Below, in pieces: positions 26,288-34,897 of a stretch of DNA of 64,000 bases. Below the pieces are notes generated by a model. The model had not been told where the DNA came from and did no database searches. It saw only the letters and a list, made by a program, of their open reading frames with translations. This DNA is from Paraburkholderia monticola (lineage in GTDB: Bacteria; Pseudomonadota; Gammaproteobacteria; Burkholderiales; Burkholderiaceae): assembly GCF_001580545.1 (NCBI RefSeq), contig NZ_LRBG01000001.1, forward strand, positions 427,410 to 491,409, written 5' to 3'. The number at the start of each line of letters is the position of its first letter. Position 1 is the stretch's first letter. A program made the position numbers and the translations under genes.

Positions 26288-29089
26288 ATGGTACTGGGGT
26301 GGCTCGTCGTACTTCCATTCATCGCCGCGGCGCTCATTGCGCTCACGAGGCAGCGCGCCGCCGCGCTCTGCACGTGGATCGCGTTCGGAGCGGCACTGTT
26401 AGGCTGCGGGCTGCTGCTCAGCGAGCGCGTGGGCATGGCCGACCACGACGTGATGCAATGGCGTCATGAGTGGGTGCCCGACATCGGCCTTGCGCTGTCG
26501 CTGCGCCTCGATGGCCTGTCGTTCATGTTCGCACTGCTCGTGCTCGCGATCGGCCTGCTCGTCTTCATCTACGCACGCTATTACCTCGCCGGCAGCGACG
26601 CGCTGCCGCGTCTGTACCTGCTGCTGCTGCTCTTCATGGGCGCGATGCTCGGCGTCGTGCTGTCGAACAACCTGCTGCTGCTCGTCATCTTCTGGGAGCT
26701 CACGAGCCTCGTCTCGTTCCTGCTGATCGGCTTCTGGCCGTGGCGGCCAGACGCGAGGCGCGGCGCGCGCATGGCGCTCACCATCACCGGCGCCGGCGGT
26801 CTCGCGCTGCTCGCCGCGGTGCTGCTGCTCGGCCACGTATGCGGCAGCTACGAGCTGAACGACGTGCTCGCTCAGGTGGACAAGGTGCAGCACGATCGGC
26901 TGTTCCCGGCCATCCTGTTGCTCACGCTGTTCGCGGCGTTCACGAAGTCGGCGCAGTTTCCATTCCATTTCTGGCTGCCGCACGCGATGTCGGCGCCCAC
27001 CCCCGTCTCGTCGTACCTGCATTCGGCGACCATGGTGAAAGCCGGCGTGTTCCTGCTCGCGCGTCTCTATCCCGTGTTCGAAGGAAGCCACCTGTGGGCA
27101 TACACGGCGACGCTCGCCGGGCTCGTCACGCTCGTGGGCGGCGCGGCGATGGCGCTGTTCCAGCGCGATCTGAAGGGCCTGCTCGCGTATTCGACCATCA
27201 GTCATCTCGGCCTGATCGTGCTGTTGTTCGGCCTCGATACGCAGCTCTCCACCGTCGCGGCGCTCTTTCACACGGTGAACCACGCCGTCTTCAAGGCGTC
27301 GCTCTTCATGGCCGCGGGCATCATCGATCACGAAACCGGCACGCGCGATCTGGGCCGTCTGCGCGGCTTGCGCCGGTACATGCCCCACACGGCCGCGCTC
27401 GCGGGCGTGGCGTCGCTGGCGATGGCCGGTGTGCCGCTGCTCAACGGCTTTCTCTCCAAGGAAATGTTCTTCGGCGAAACGCTCGCGCAAAGCATGTTCG
27501 GGCCGTTGAACCTCGCCGTGCCGGTCGTCGCGATCGTGGCGGCGGCGCTCTCCGTGGCGTACTCGCTGCGCTTCGTCTGGGGCGTGTTCTTCGACGGCGA
27601 GACGCCGCACGATCTGCCGCACTATCCGCCGCACGAACCCCCTCGCTTCATGAAGCTGCCGGTCGAGATTCTTGTGGCGGTGTGCCTGCTGATCGGCCTG
27701 TTCCCGCAGCAAAGCATCGGCAGGCTGCTCGAGTCGGCGGCGTGGATCACGCTCGGCGGCAAGGTGCCCGACTACAGCCTGAGCCTGTGGCACGGCATCA
27801 ACACGCCGCTCGTGATGAGCGTGCTGTCGTTCACGGCGGGCGCGGTCCTCTTCTTCCTGCGCCGCAACGCGTTTCGCCATCGCCGCTCGGTGCTCACCGA
27901 GTTGAACGCGAGCGAAATCTTCGACCGCGTCGTGCAGCGTCTCGAACGCAGTGCCGGCGTGATCGTGCGTGGGTTCGAGACGCGCTCGTTGCCGGCCTAC
28001 CTCGCATGGATGATCGCGGCGATGCTGATCGTGCCGGGTGCCTCGCTCGTCGCGCTCGATGCATGGAGCGGCAGCTACGCACGCCTGCCGCTCGATCCGC
28101 TCACGCTGGGCGGGCTCGTGCTGATGTCGGTGCTCGCGCTCGGCGTGGTGCTCGTGCGGGCACACACGCTGTACGCGCTGATCATGCTGAGCACCTGCGG
28201 TCTGCTCGTGTCGCTCGCCTTCGTGCGCTTCTCCGCACCCGATCTCGCGCTCACGCAGATCTCCGTCGAAGTGGTCACGATCCTGCTGCTCGTGCTGGCC
28301 GTCTATTTCCTGCCCACGCTGCAGCGCGCCGTCGAGCCGCTTCCCGTGCGGCTGCGCAACGGCGTGCTCGCGCTCGCGGGCGGCGTGCTGCTCGGCGGCG
28401 TGACCTACCGGATCATGACGAGCGCGCCGGTGGCGGGCATCGCTCCTTACTTCCTCGCCAATGCGCTGCCCGGCAGCGGCGGTCACAACGTCGTCAACGT
28501 GATCCTCGTCGATTTCCGCGGCTTCGACACGATGGTCGAAGTCAGCGTGCTGGTGGTGGCTGGGCTCGCCGTCAAAGCGTTGCTGCGCGGCGTGCGCCTG
28601 AAGTCGCCCGATGCGGGGCCGGACGGACGGCCGTGGTCGTCGCAATCGCACCCGCTGATGCTGGCGATCCTCGCGCGGCTGATGCTGCCGCTCACCGTGC
28701 TGGTCGCCGTGTTCGTGTTCCTGCGCGGCCACAATCTGCCCGGCGGTGGCTTCATCGCCTCGCTGATCATTTCGATCGCGTTGTTGCTGCAGTACGTCGC
28801 GAATGGCGTGCTGTGGACCGAGTCGCGCATCCATATCAACTACCGCGCGCTCGCGGGCTACGGCATTCTGCTCGCCGCGGCCACCGGGCTCGGCAGCCTC
28901 GCGTTCGGCCGGCCGTTTTTGACCAGCGCGTTCGGGCACCTGCATCTGCCGCTGGTCGGCGAAATCGAGCTGTCGACGGCGATGCTGTTCGATCTCGGCG
29001 TGATGGGCGCGGTGGTAGGCACGACGCTGACAATCGTCTCGCACCTCGGCGTGCGCGACAAAGACATGCAATCCGTGGAGAAAAGCTGA
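26288..29089 (+). CDS. mrpA: Na+/H+ antiporter subunit MrpA fused to MrpB
   Basis: 933-residue polytopic membrane protein, first subunit of the Mrp/Mnh antiporter. The NuoL/ND5-like region spans ~60-500 (ELTSLVSFLLIGFWPWR; the lysine helices around FTKSAQFPFHFWLPHAM and FQRDLKGLLAYSTISHLG). From about residue 787 on (PLMLAILARLMLPLTVLV, GHNLPGGGFIASL) it is an MrpB domain, so A and B are fused as in group-2 operons. The start has ccggagggcatcg upstream. The stop overlaps the mrpC start (TGATG). The complex exports Na+ (and often K+/Li+) for protons, giving salt and alkali tolerance. Confidence 0.93.
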   Translation: MVLGWLVVLPFIAAALIALTRQRAAALCTWIAFGAALLGCGLLLSERVGMADHDVMQWRHEWVPDIGLALSLRLDGLSFMFALLVLAIGLLVFIYARYYLAGSDALPRLYLLLLLFMGAMLGVVLSNNLLLLVIFWELTSLVSFLLIGFWPWRPDARRGARMALTITGAGGLALLAAVLLLGHVCGSYELNDVLAQVDKVQHDRLFPAILLLTLFAAFTKSAQFPFHFWLPHAMSAPTPVSSYLHSATMVKAGVFLLARLYPVFEGSHLWAYTATLAGLVTLVGGAAMALFQRDLKGLLAYSTISHLGLIVLLFGLDTQLSTVAALFHTVNHAVFKASLFMAAGIIDHETGTRDLGRLRGLRRYMPHTAALAGVASLAMAGVPLLNGFLSKEMFFGETLAQSMFGPLNLAVPVVAIVAAALSVAYSLRFVWGVFFDGETPHDLPHYPPHEPPRFMKLPVEILVAVCLLIGLFPQQSIGRLLESAAWITLGGKVPDYSLSLWHGINTPLVMSVLSFTAGAVLFFLRRNAFRHRRSVLTELNASEIFDRVVQRLERSAGVIVRGFETRSLPAYLAWMIAAMLIVPGASLVALDAWSGSYARLPLDPLTLGGLVLMSVLALGVVLVRAHTLYALIMLSTCGLLVSLAFVRFSAPDLALTQISVEVVTILLLVLAVYFLPTLQRAVEPLPVRLRNGVLALAGGVLLGGVTYRIMTSAPVAGIAPYFLANALPGSGGHNVVNVILVDFRGFDTMVEVSVLVVAGLAVKALLRGVRLKSPDAGPDGRPWSSQSHPLMLAILARLMLPLTVLVAVFVFLRGHNLPGGGFIASLIISIALLLQYVANGVLWTESRIHINYRALAGYGILLAAATGLGSLAFGRPFLTSAFGHLHLPLVGEIELSTAMLFDLGVMGAVVGTTLTIVSHLGVRDKDMQSVEKS

Positions 29090-29421
29090 TGGAAGCCGCC
29101 TTTGCCGTCGCGGTCGGCGTGCTTTGCGCGTGCGGCATCTACCTGCTGCTGTGCGCGCGCGTGTTGCCCGTGATTCTCGGCATTACGCTGTTCTCGTATG
29201 CGATCAACCTGTTTCTGCTCGGCATGGGCCGGCTGGCGATCGGCAAGCCGGCCGTCATCGCGGCGGGGGCGCAATACGTCGATCCGGTGCCGCAGGCGCT
29301 CGTGCTGACGGCGATCGTGATCGGCTTCGCGATGACAGCCTTCACCGTGGTGCTCGCGCTTCGCTCGTTTTCGATGACGGGCAACGATCACGTCAATGGC
29401 GAGGAGACGCGCAGCGAATGA
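29089..29421 (+). CDS. mrpC: Na+/H+ antiporter subunit MrpC
   Basis: 110-residue, three-helix NuoK-like subunit. The core NLFLLGMG and the segment PVPQALVLTAIVIGFAMTAF are family hallmarks. It starts inside the mrpA stop and its own stop overlaps the mrpD start, so it is translationally coupled on both sides. Confidence 0.93.
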   Translation: MEAAFAVAVGVLCACGIYLLLCARVLPVILGITLFSYAINLFLLGMGRLAIGKPAVIAAGAQYVDPVPQALVLTAIVIGFAMTAFTVVLALRSFSMTGNDHVNGEETRSE

Positions 29422-31208
29422 ACCACGTGCTCCTGCTCCCGATCCTGATTCCGCTCTTTACCGCGGGGCTCATCGTCGCGTTGCCGCTGCGCGCGAAGCG
29501 CCTGCAGCGCGCGTTGAATGCGCTCGCCATCATCGCGCTGCTGCCGCTCGCGGGTGTGCTGATGGCGCATGCCGCGCAAGGCGAAATCGCCAGCTACGCG
29601 CTCGGCGCATGGCCCGCGCCGTTCGGCATCGTGCTGCAACTCGACCGGCTCGGCGCGCTGATGCTGCTGCTCACGGCGGTGCTCGCGCTCTGCTGCCTGC
29701 TCGGCACCTCGAGCGAAGACGCGCGGCGCGGCCGCTATTTCCGTGCGCTGTTCCAGTTCGAGCTGATGGGCCTGAACGGCGCATTCCTCGCGGGCGACCT
29801 GTTCAACCTGTTCGTGTTCTTCGAGCTGCTGCTGATCGCGTCGTACGCGCTGCTGCTGCATGGCGGCGGCGCGCGACGGCTGCGCAACGGCTTGCATTAT
29901 CTGTTGATGAACCTCGTCGGCTCGTCGTTCTTCCTGATCGCGATCGGTGTGCTCTACGGCATCACGGGCACGCTCAACATGGCCGACATGGGCGAACGTC
30001 TTGCGCGTCTGGGTCCGGAGTCGCTGCCGCTCGCGCAGTTCGCGGGCGCGACGCTGATGCTCGTGTTCGGCCTGAAGGCCGCCGTGTTTCCGATGTCGTT
30101 CTGGTTGCCGCAGGCCTACCGCAGCGCCATCGGCCCGGTGGCCGCGCTGTTCGCGATCATGACGAAGGTCGGCATCTACGCGATGCTGCGCTGCGACGCA
30201 CTCATGTTCGGCGCGGCGGGCGGCGTGCTCGATGCGTTCATGCATCAGTGGGCATGGTGGCTCGCGATCGCGACGATCGTGTTCGGCGCGCTAGGCGCAC
30301 TCGCGGTATCGAGTCTCAAGACGACGACGGGCTATCTCGTGCTCGTCTCGGTGGGACTGCTGATCGCGGCGGTCTCGCAGCAGACGCCGATTGCATGGAG
30401 CGCGCTGCTCTATTACCTGATCAGCACGACGCTCTGCACCGGCGCGCTGTTCCTGCTCGCGGACACGCTCGAAGCCGACGCGGCTGCTGCGCCGAACCTC
30501 GCCGCTGCCGCCGTTTTAGCCAATCCCGCCCCGATCGATCCGATCGAGCCCGGCTCGCTCGAGGCGCTCGACGACGCGGCCGTGGCAGCCATCTTGCCCG
30601 ACCCGGACGGCGACGCAGTGGCGACGCTTGCGCGCGTGCAGCCGAAGCCGGTCGAGACGGCCGCTGCGCTCGCCGCGCTTGCAGTGGAACGCGCTCACGC
30701 CGAAGCCGAAGCCAACGTCGAGGTGGCGCCGCGCACACATGCACCGTGGCCTTCGAACCTCGCCGCGCTGCTCTATCTGATCGCCGCGGTGGGCGCCGCG
30801 GGGCTGCCACCGCTGTCGGGCTTCCTCGGCAAGGCGATGGTGCTGGCCGCCACGCCGAGCGGCGCGGCAGCCGTGCTGTGGCCGGCCGTCTTGGTGGCGA
30901 GCCTGCTCTCGATCGTTGCGCTGAGCCGCACGGGCACGCGCCTGATGTGGGCGGAGCCCGCCGCGCGCGCCGCCGCCGGCAAGGAGGAACGCGCACCGCG
31001 GGGCAGTCACGCGAAGCTGGCCGCGTGCGCGCTGCTGCTCGGCTGCGTCGTGGCCATCACGCTCGGTGCGGGCGCGGTGCGGCACTATCTGACCGATACG
31101 GCGACCCAGCTGTTCGATCGCCCCGCCTACGTGCTCGCGATCCTGGCCACAGCGGGCGACGCGCCAACGGCGCTGCCTGCACCTGCCGACGACGTCAAGG
31201 GGAACTGA
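29418..31208 (+). CDS. mrpD: Na+/H+ antiporter subunit MrpD with an Ala/Pro-rich loop insertion
   Basis: 596-residue NuoM/N-like membrane subunit, about 90 longer than usual. Conserved charged residues of the proton path are visible: E136 in VFFELLL, K220 in GLKAAVFP, K250 in MTKVGIY and K301. Residues ~353-442 form an extra hydrophilic segment rich in Ala, Pro, Asp and Glu between two helices; it looks like a flexible loop and is absent from typical MrpD. The frame is continuous through it, so it is not an assembly break. The start overlaps mrpC by ATGA. Confidence 0.92.
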   Translation: MNHVLLLPILIPLFTAGLIVALPLRAKRLQRALNALAIIALLPLAGVLMAHAAQGEIASYALGAWPAPFGIVLQLDRLGALMLLLTAVLALCCLLGTSSEDARRGRYFRALFQFELMGLNGAFLAGDLFNLFVFFELLLIASYALLLHGGGARRLRNGLHYLLMNLVGSSFFLIAIGVLYGITGTLNMADMGERLARLGPESLPLAQFAGATLMLVFGLKAAVFPMSFWLPQAYRSAIGPVAALFAIMTKVGIYAMLRCDALMFGAAGGVLDAFMHQWAWWLAIATIVFGALGALAVSSLKTTTGYLVLVSVGLLIAAVSQQTPIAWSALLYYLISTTLCTGALFLLADTLEADAAAAPNLAAAAVLANPAPIDPIEPGSLEALDDAAVAAILPDPDGDAVATLARVQPKPVETAAALAALAVERAHAEAEANVEVAPRTHAPWPSNLAALLYLIAAVGAAGLPPLSGFLGKAMVLAATPSGAAAVLWPAVLVASLLSIVALSRTGTRLMWAEPAARAAAGKEERAPRGSHAKLAACALLLGCVVAITLGAGAVRHYLTDTATQLFDRPAYVLAILATAGDAPTALPAPADDVKGN

Positions 31209-31210
31209 CG

Positions 31211-31705
31211 ATGTTGAAACGGATCTTCCCTCACCCCTGGCTTGCTGTCGTGCTGATCGTCTGCTGGGTGCTGCTGATGAACGACATCTCGCCGGGTAAT
31301 CTACTGCTCGGCGCGGTGCTGGGGTGCGTGATCTCGTTTCGCGTAACCGAAGGCCTGTGGCTGCGGCCGGTGCACTTCGGCCGGCCGCGGCTGTTCGCAC
31401 TGCTCGCATGGCGTGTGTTGGTCGACATCATCGTCGCCAATGTCGAGGTCGCGGTGCTCGTACTCGGCCCGACCCGGCGGCTGCGCCCAGCGTTCATCGA
31501 AGTGCCGCTCGACAGCACCCATGAGATTGCGCTCACGTTACTGATCAGCGTGGTCTCGCTGAGCCCCGGCACGCTGTGCGCCGAACTCAGCGACGACCGC
31601 ACTCGCCTCGCCGTGCACGTGCTCGACCTCGACGACGAAGCAGCGCTCATCGCGCTCATCAAGTCCCGTTATGAAGCCCCTTTGATGGAGATCTTCGCAT
31701 GCTAG
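31211..31705 (+). CDS. mrpE: Na+/H+ antiporter subunit MrpE
   Basis: 164 residues. Two N-terminal helices precede a small cytoplasmic domain with LISVVSLSPGTLCAELSDD, the most conserved MrpE block. It starts two bases after the mrpD stop and overlaps mrpF by seven bases. Confidence 0.92.
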   Translation: MLKRIFPHPWLAVVLIVCWVLLMNDISPGNLLLGAVLGCVISFRVTEGLWLRPVHFGRPRLFALLAWRVLVDIIVANVEVAVLVLGPTRRLRPAFIEVPLDSTHEIALTLLISVVSLSPGTLCAELSDDRTRLAVHVLDLDDEAALIALIKSRYEAPLMEIFAC

Positions 31706-31974
31706 CCATCGTGATCCCGATCTCGCTCGCGATCCTCGGCATCGCGTTCCTGCTCACGCTCTGGCGCCTCGTGCGCGGTCCGTCGCTGCCCGATCGCATC
31801 GTCGCGCTCGATACGCTCAACATCAACGCGATCGCGTTGATCGTCGTGTATGGCATCAGCCTGCGCTCGACCGTCCTCTTCGAGGTTGCGCTGCTGATCG
31901 CGGTGATGGGGTTCGTGGGCACCGTCGCGCTGACCAAGTACTTGCAGCGCGGCGACATCATCGAACTCAACTAG
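31699..31974 (+). CDS. mrpF: Na+/H+ antiporter subunit MrpF
   Basis: 91-residue three-helix protein. The block RLVRGPSLPDRIVALDTL after the first helix is diagnostic. It overlaps the mrpE stop and is followed 14 bases later by mrpG. Confidence 0.93.
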   Translation: MLAIVIPISLAILGIAFLLTLWRLVRGPSLPDRIVALDTLNINAIALIVVYGISLRSTVLFEVALLIAVMGFVGTVALTKYLQRGDIIELN

Positions 31975-31988
31975 CGAGGGGCCTGTCG

Positions 31989-32375
31989 ATGCAAATTTTT
32001 GTCGAAACGATCGTCTGTTTGCTGCTGCTCGTCGGCAGCCTGTTTATGCTGATCGGCGCGGTCGGACTCGCGCGGCTGCCCGACTTCTTCATGCGGCTGC
32101 ACGGGCCGACCAAGTCGACCACGCTGGGTGTGGGCGGCATCGTGCTCGCGTCGGTGGTGTATTTCAGCGTGCATCACAACTTTGCGAGTCTGCATGAGTT
32201 GCTGATCCCGGCGTTTCTGTTTCTGACGGCGCCGATTAGCGCTCATATGCTGGCGAAGGCTGGGATTCAGCAGCAGGTGCCGTTGTCGGGGGTGACGCGT
32301 GGGCGGCCGCCTGTTACGGGGGCTTGTGCGGAGCGGGGGAATATGCGGGAGGTGCGGGAGAGGGATGACCAGTAG
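31989..32375 (+). CDS. mrpG: Na+/H+ antiporter subunit MrpG
   Basis: 128 residues, three helices, with the family block GLARLPDFFMRLHGPTKSTTLG. Residues ~98-128 (from GVTRGRPPVT) are a hydrophilic tail with different codon choice, lying at the junction with the accessory island; it may be a replaced 3' end. Last gene of the operon; no strong terminator was found after it. Confidence 0.9.
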   Translation: MQIFVETIVCLLLLVGSLFMLIGAVGLARLPDFFMRLHGPTKSTTLGVGGIVLASVVYFSVHHNFASLHELLIPAFLFLTAPISAHMLAKAGIQQQVPLSGVTRGRPPVTGACAERGNMREVRERDDQ

Positions 32376-32660
32376 GAGCCTCATAGCGACAGAGATCGCG
32401 GACACTGATGGCCGAGTCCTCCTGGATCGAATGCCCCACGTCTCAGAGAGGCTTCCACCGCCGCCCTTCTCGACAGCATGCGACTGCACACGGTCCTCGG
32501 CGCGCGCCCGGTGTTAGTTGCGCCGTGGTTGTTATGCAATCGAAACGACGAGTACTACTTCAACGAAGCGACCGGGTGTGCCGACAGATGGGACGCGATG
32601 TGGCGCAACTTCATGGATCGCGTTCTCGACGTCATGAAGGTCAAGGAGCCAAGCCCGCAC
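32376..32660 (+). other. island left border with a possible coding fragment
   Basis: No complete gene. In the frame starting at 32478, the stretch ending RWDAMWRNFMDRVLDVMKV looks protein-like and could be the 3' end of a lost gene; I do not recognise the family. The frame then runs on into the reverse strand of the immunity gene, so its true end is unclear. Confidence 0.3.
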
Positions 32661-32690
32661 AAAAAAGCCGACTCGCGAGGGTCGGCGTTT
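32661..32690 (-). terminator. intrinsic terminator after immunity gene 1
   Basis: On the minus strand the stem gccgac / gtcggc (32667-32672 with 32681-32686) with a loop of 8 is followed by six T residues. It lies 10 bases past the stop of the immunity gene, closing the toxin/immunity run. Confidence 0.8.
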
Positions 32691-32695
32691 GCGTA

Positions 32696-33178
32696 TCAGT
32701 CGAAAGACTCGGGGGCGACCGCGCCCGCCTCAATTACCAGATGTGCAGCATCGTTGCCCGGCGCGAAGAAGCGCCAGTCCTCGTCATCTTCAACGCCGTC
32801 CGGGACCACGACAAGGCGATACCCTCGTGAGAACGAAACGACGATGCCGCCCGCGAGGTTTGCCGACGCATCCTCGACCTTGATAGGCCCTTGCTCTACG
32901 AGCATTTGATGCAAGCGCCGGGCCGTGGCGTGCGCCTTTTCATCTGAGCCCCGCAGATCCTCTCTCGTTGCTACGGTGAAGCCCTCTCGTTCGAGTTCCC
33001 AGGCACATTGCACATGAAGCGCCCACGCTCCATCCTCCCGACTTTTTCCCCTAAGCGTGTACCGTCGCTGTGGGCCAAATTGCATTGTGACCATGTCTCC
33101 CGCATGGCTAACCCAGCTCACATCAAGCCCGACGAGCACAGCAAGCCGCCCCGCAATTTCGGTCCTCGTATCAATCAT
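32696..33178 (-). CDS. candidate immunity protein 1
   Basis: 160 residues, acidic, cytoplasmic, with no signal peptide or membrane helix. Two halves are apparent: a beta-rich start (VLVGLDVSWVSHAGDMVTMQFG) and a C-terminal part ending DWRFFAPGNDAAHLVIEAG. Immunity proteins of polymorphic toxins often close on a similar W-R-x-F-x-P-G pattern. The ATG at 33178 has an excellent site (ggaggtagtg) and overlaps the last eight bases of toxin tip 1, so the two are coupled. An intrinsic terminator follows. I do not recognise a named family; the immunity role is inferred from position and size. Confidence 0.65.
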   Translation of the reverse strand: MIDTRTEIAGRLAVLVGLDVSWVSHAGDMVTMQFGPQRRYTLRGKSREDGAWALHVQCAWELEREGFTVATREDLRGSDEKAHATARRLHQMLVEQGPIKVEDASANLAGGIVVSFSRGYRLVVVPDGVEDDEDWRFFAPGNDAAHLVIEAGAVAPESFD

Positions 33179-33662
33179 CACTACCTCCAAACATGTCCTG
33201 CCCCCGCTCCAACATTTCGTGATACCCGAGGCTTTGCTTACTGATGTCGTCATGGAGTTGCCTAGCCTGATTTTTATTCAGCCCGAGCGCCTTTACAACA
33301 GCCTTGAACTGCTTGTTTTGCACCTGATTGTTGCGAGGTGTTCCCTCACTACCCGCGACCTGGACGGCGTCCACATCGGGCATGTCCGGCTGATAGTCAA
33401 ACGGCTGCGCGTCGCCAAGCGGCGTTGAGGTGTCCCTGCCACTAGCCTTGGCTGCGCGCGCGGTAGCTAACTGGGCTTGCCAGGTGGCCGGATCGTACTG
33501 GACGGACCTCGCGACGAGATTCCTCAACGGCTTGCTGCTGTAGGGTGATGGAAACAGGCTATCGCGCGGGCCTTTAATGGCAAGCCGGACGCCTTTGCGT
33601 ACATCTTCGAGAAGTGCCTTAATGATCCACCAGCCATCGGTGTCGGGGTTCCAGTCTCGCAC
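33171..33662 (-). CDS. orphan toxin tip 1 with 5'-truncated stem
   Basis: The open frame of 163 codons begins with an in-frame GTG and has no ribosome site. Its first ~70 residues (WNPDTDGWWIIKALLEDVRKG...) are the second half of the stem seen complete in the lipase toxin at 37270-38553. The DNA identity stops abruptly at 33663. Then come the linker GDAQPFDYQPD and a tip of ~60 residues (NKQFKAVVKALGLNKNQARQLHDDIS...) ending MFGGSDD. The tip is charged and helical; I do not know its family. Without its N terminus it should be silent unless recombined onto a full stem. It overlaps the immunity gene that follows. Confidence 0.65.
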   Translation of the reverse strand: MRDWNPDTDGWWIIKALLEDVRKGVRLAIKGPRDSLFPSPYSSKPLRNLVARSVQYDPATWQAQLATARAAKASGRDTSTPLGDAQPFDYQPDMPDVDAVQVAGSEGTPRNNQVQNKQFKAVVKALGLNKNQARQLHDDISKQSLGYHEMLERGQDMFGGSDD

Positions 33663-33663
33663 A
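33446..33663 (-). repeat. toxin-stem repeat, copy 1 (partial)
   Basis: 218 bases that match 38091-38308 at more than 90% by eye, with matching edges. Beyond 33663 the similarity ends at once. This is the truncated stem part of orphan tip 1. Confidence 0.85.
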
Positions 33664-33754
33664 ATAGCGGGCCTTCTTCCTTGGCGGGAGATTCAGCGCC
33701 TTTTTACTAAGCGGTCAACCAGAATAAGCGCCGTGCGCCGCTACGCGCGAATGA
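33664..33754. other. junction between orphan modules 1 and 2
   Basis: 91 bases between the truncated stem and the stop of immunity gene 2. No gene is seen. This is where a deletion or recombination has joined two modules. Confidence 0.4.
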
Positions 33755-34105
33755 TCAATGAACCAGTTTTTGTACGCTTTCGAATTCAATAAATAATTCC
33801 GCCCCAAGCGATGCAGTGATGGTGACAATGCGCGAGCCGGGCTTCTTGACCTTCCAATATGTTTTATCAAGTAACGCCTTTGCATTTTGATGGGCATCGG
33901 AACCCGGTATCAGCTCCCTAATATCATAGACGATATTTTGTATGAGCATTTCCGTTAGCAAAAACCGGGTAGCACCTAGAAAGATCAAAGATGTTACTGT
34001 GCCGCCAAGCCTCAGTTTTAGCGTGATGGAATTGGTTAAATGATCCACGTCGATTCCTATAAGATAGGAGTCGTGGAAGCCATCAAGGGTTTTTTCATTT
34101 TCCAT
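33755..34105 (-). CDS. candidate immunity protein 2
   Basis: 116 residues, clearly A+T-richer than the chromosome. It begins MENEKTLDGFHDSYLIGIDVD, then NSITLKLRL and LIQNIVYDI, a small alpha/beta pattern like that of several short immunity families (I think of Imm50-like proteins, but I am not sure). It lies 24 bases after toxin tip 2 on the same strand, the normal place for the cognate immunity gene. No signal peptide. The site before ATG 34105 is poor, so it may depend on coupling to the upstream frame. Confidence 0.6.
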   Translation of the reverse strand: MENEKTLDGFHDSYLIGIDVDHLTNSITLKLRLGGTVTSLIFLGATRFLLTEMLIQNIVYDIRELIPGSDAHQNAKALLDKTYWKVKKPGSRIVTITASLGAELFIEFESVQKLVH

Positions 34106-34129
34106 ATCAATTGATGTTTGATAATTTAT

Positions 34130-34897
34130 TCATAACGAGGAGAAAGGGACGACAGCCCAATCACGATTGCCGTCCACCCAGTTGTGGGCATGTGGACGCA
34201 TTCCGTTGTGCGAATGGTCGAAGTCCAAGTCTATGTATCCTTTGCCGTCGCTGCCATATAGTCGCATCTGACCGCTACCGGGGTTGGTGTACCACGTCCC
34301 AGGTTCTCCGTTGTTGGGCGTTTTGGCTATATCAAAGGAATCACCGCTCACCGCATCCGGCGTGTACTCGAACGGCTGCGTATCGCCAATCAGCGTTGAG
34401 TTGCCCCCATCGTCGGCCGGATCGCCGCTACGGCTGCTGCCAGGCATGGCCGCGCGCGGCAATCAATCGTGTCTGCGGGGTATTCGGGAGACTGACTGCC
34501 CTGCTCACAAGGCTTCGCAACGGCGTGCGGTCGTTCAGTGGAAACAGGTCTGCACGCGGGCCTTTAATGGCGAGCCGGGCGCCCTTGCGTACATCTTCGA
34601 GAAGTGCCTTAATGATCCACCAGCCATCGGTGTCGGGGTTCCAGCCTCGCACACCATGAAACCCCAGCACCTTACGACCAATGAGACGCCTGACCAGCGT
34701 CAGGTCTCCCCCCACTTCCTGCGATTCAGTTCGGCGATACCCAGAAATTCCCGGGTCTCCGCTCTGGCCTTCTGAAGATCTGCGGCCTTTCCGAGGCACG
34801 CCTTGTAATACCATTCGTCGCAGATGACATAACAGGCGCCCAGCGGCCTTTGACAGAACAGCTCCACGGAGTGCATCTCAAATATGGACAAGGACAT
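34130..34897 (-). pseudogene. toxin gene copy 2, double-frameshifted stem with intact tip
   Basis: Starts exactly like the lipase toxin (MSLSIFEMHSVELFCQ...). After residue ~60 the frame is lost by a one-base deletion near 34708-34716, compared with 38355-38365 of copy 3. A second frame change near 34445-34460 is needed to reach the tip. The last frame encodes the linker GDTQPFEYTPD and a tip with GQMRLYGSDGKGYIDLDFDH, then the His-rich PHAHNW, ending VVPFSSL. The D-F-D-H-x-H ... P-H-x-H-x-W pattern recalls tips of RHS/YD-type toxins, but I cannot name the family with certainty. As drawn, no full-length protein is made. Confidence 0.7.

Noticed and set aside
26399..29071. 890-codon open frame antisense to mrpA
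   Set aside because: Its protein is a run of Arg, His, Gln and Glu with no domain; it mirrors the G+C-rich codon pattern of mrpA, which has clear motifs.
26470..29421. 983-codon frame on the plus strand overlapping mrpA
   Set aside because: Arg-rich shadow; only its last 110 codons (29089-29421) are real, as mrpC.
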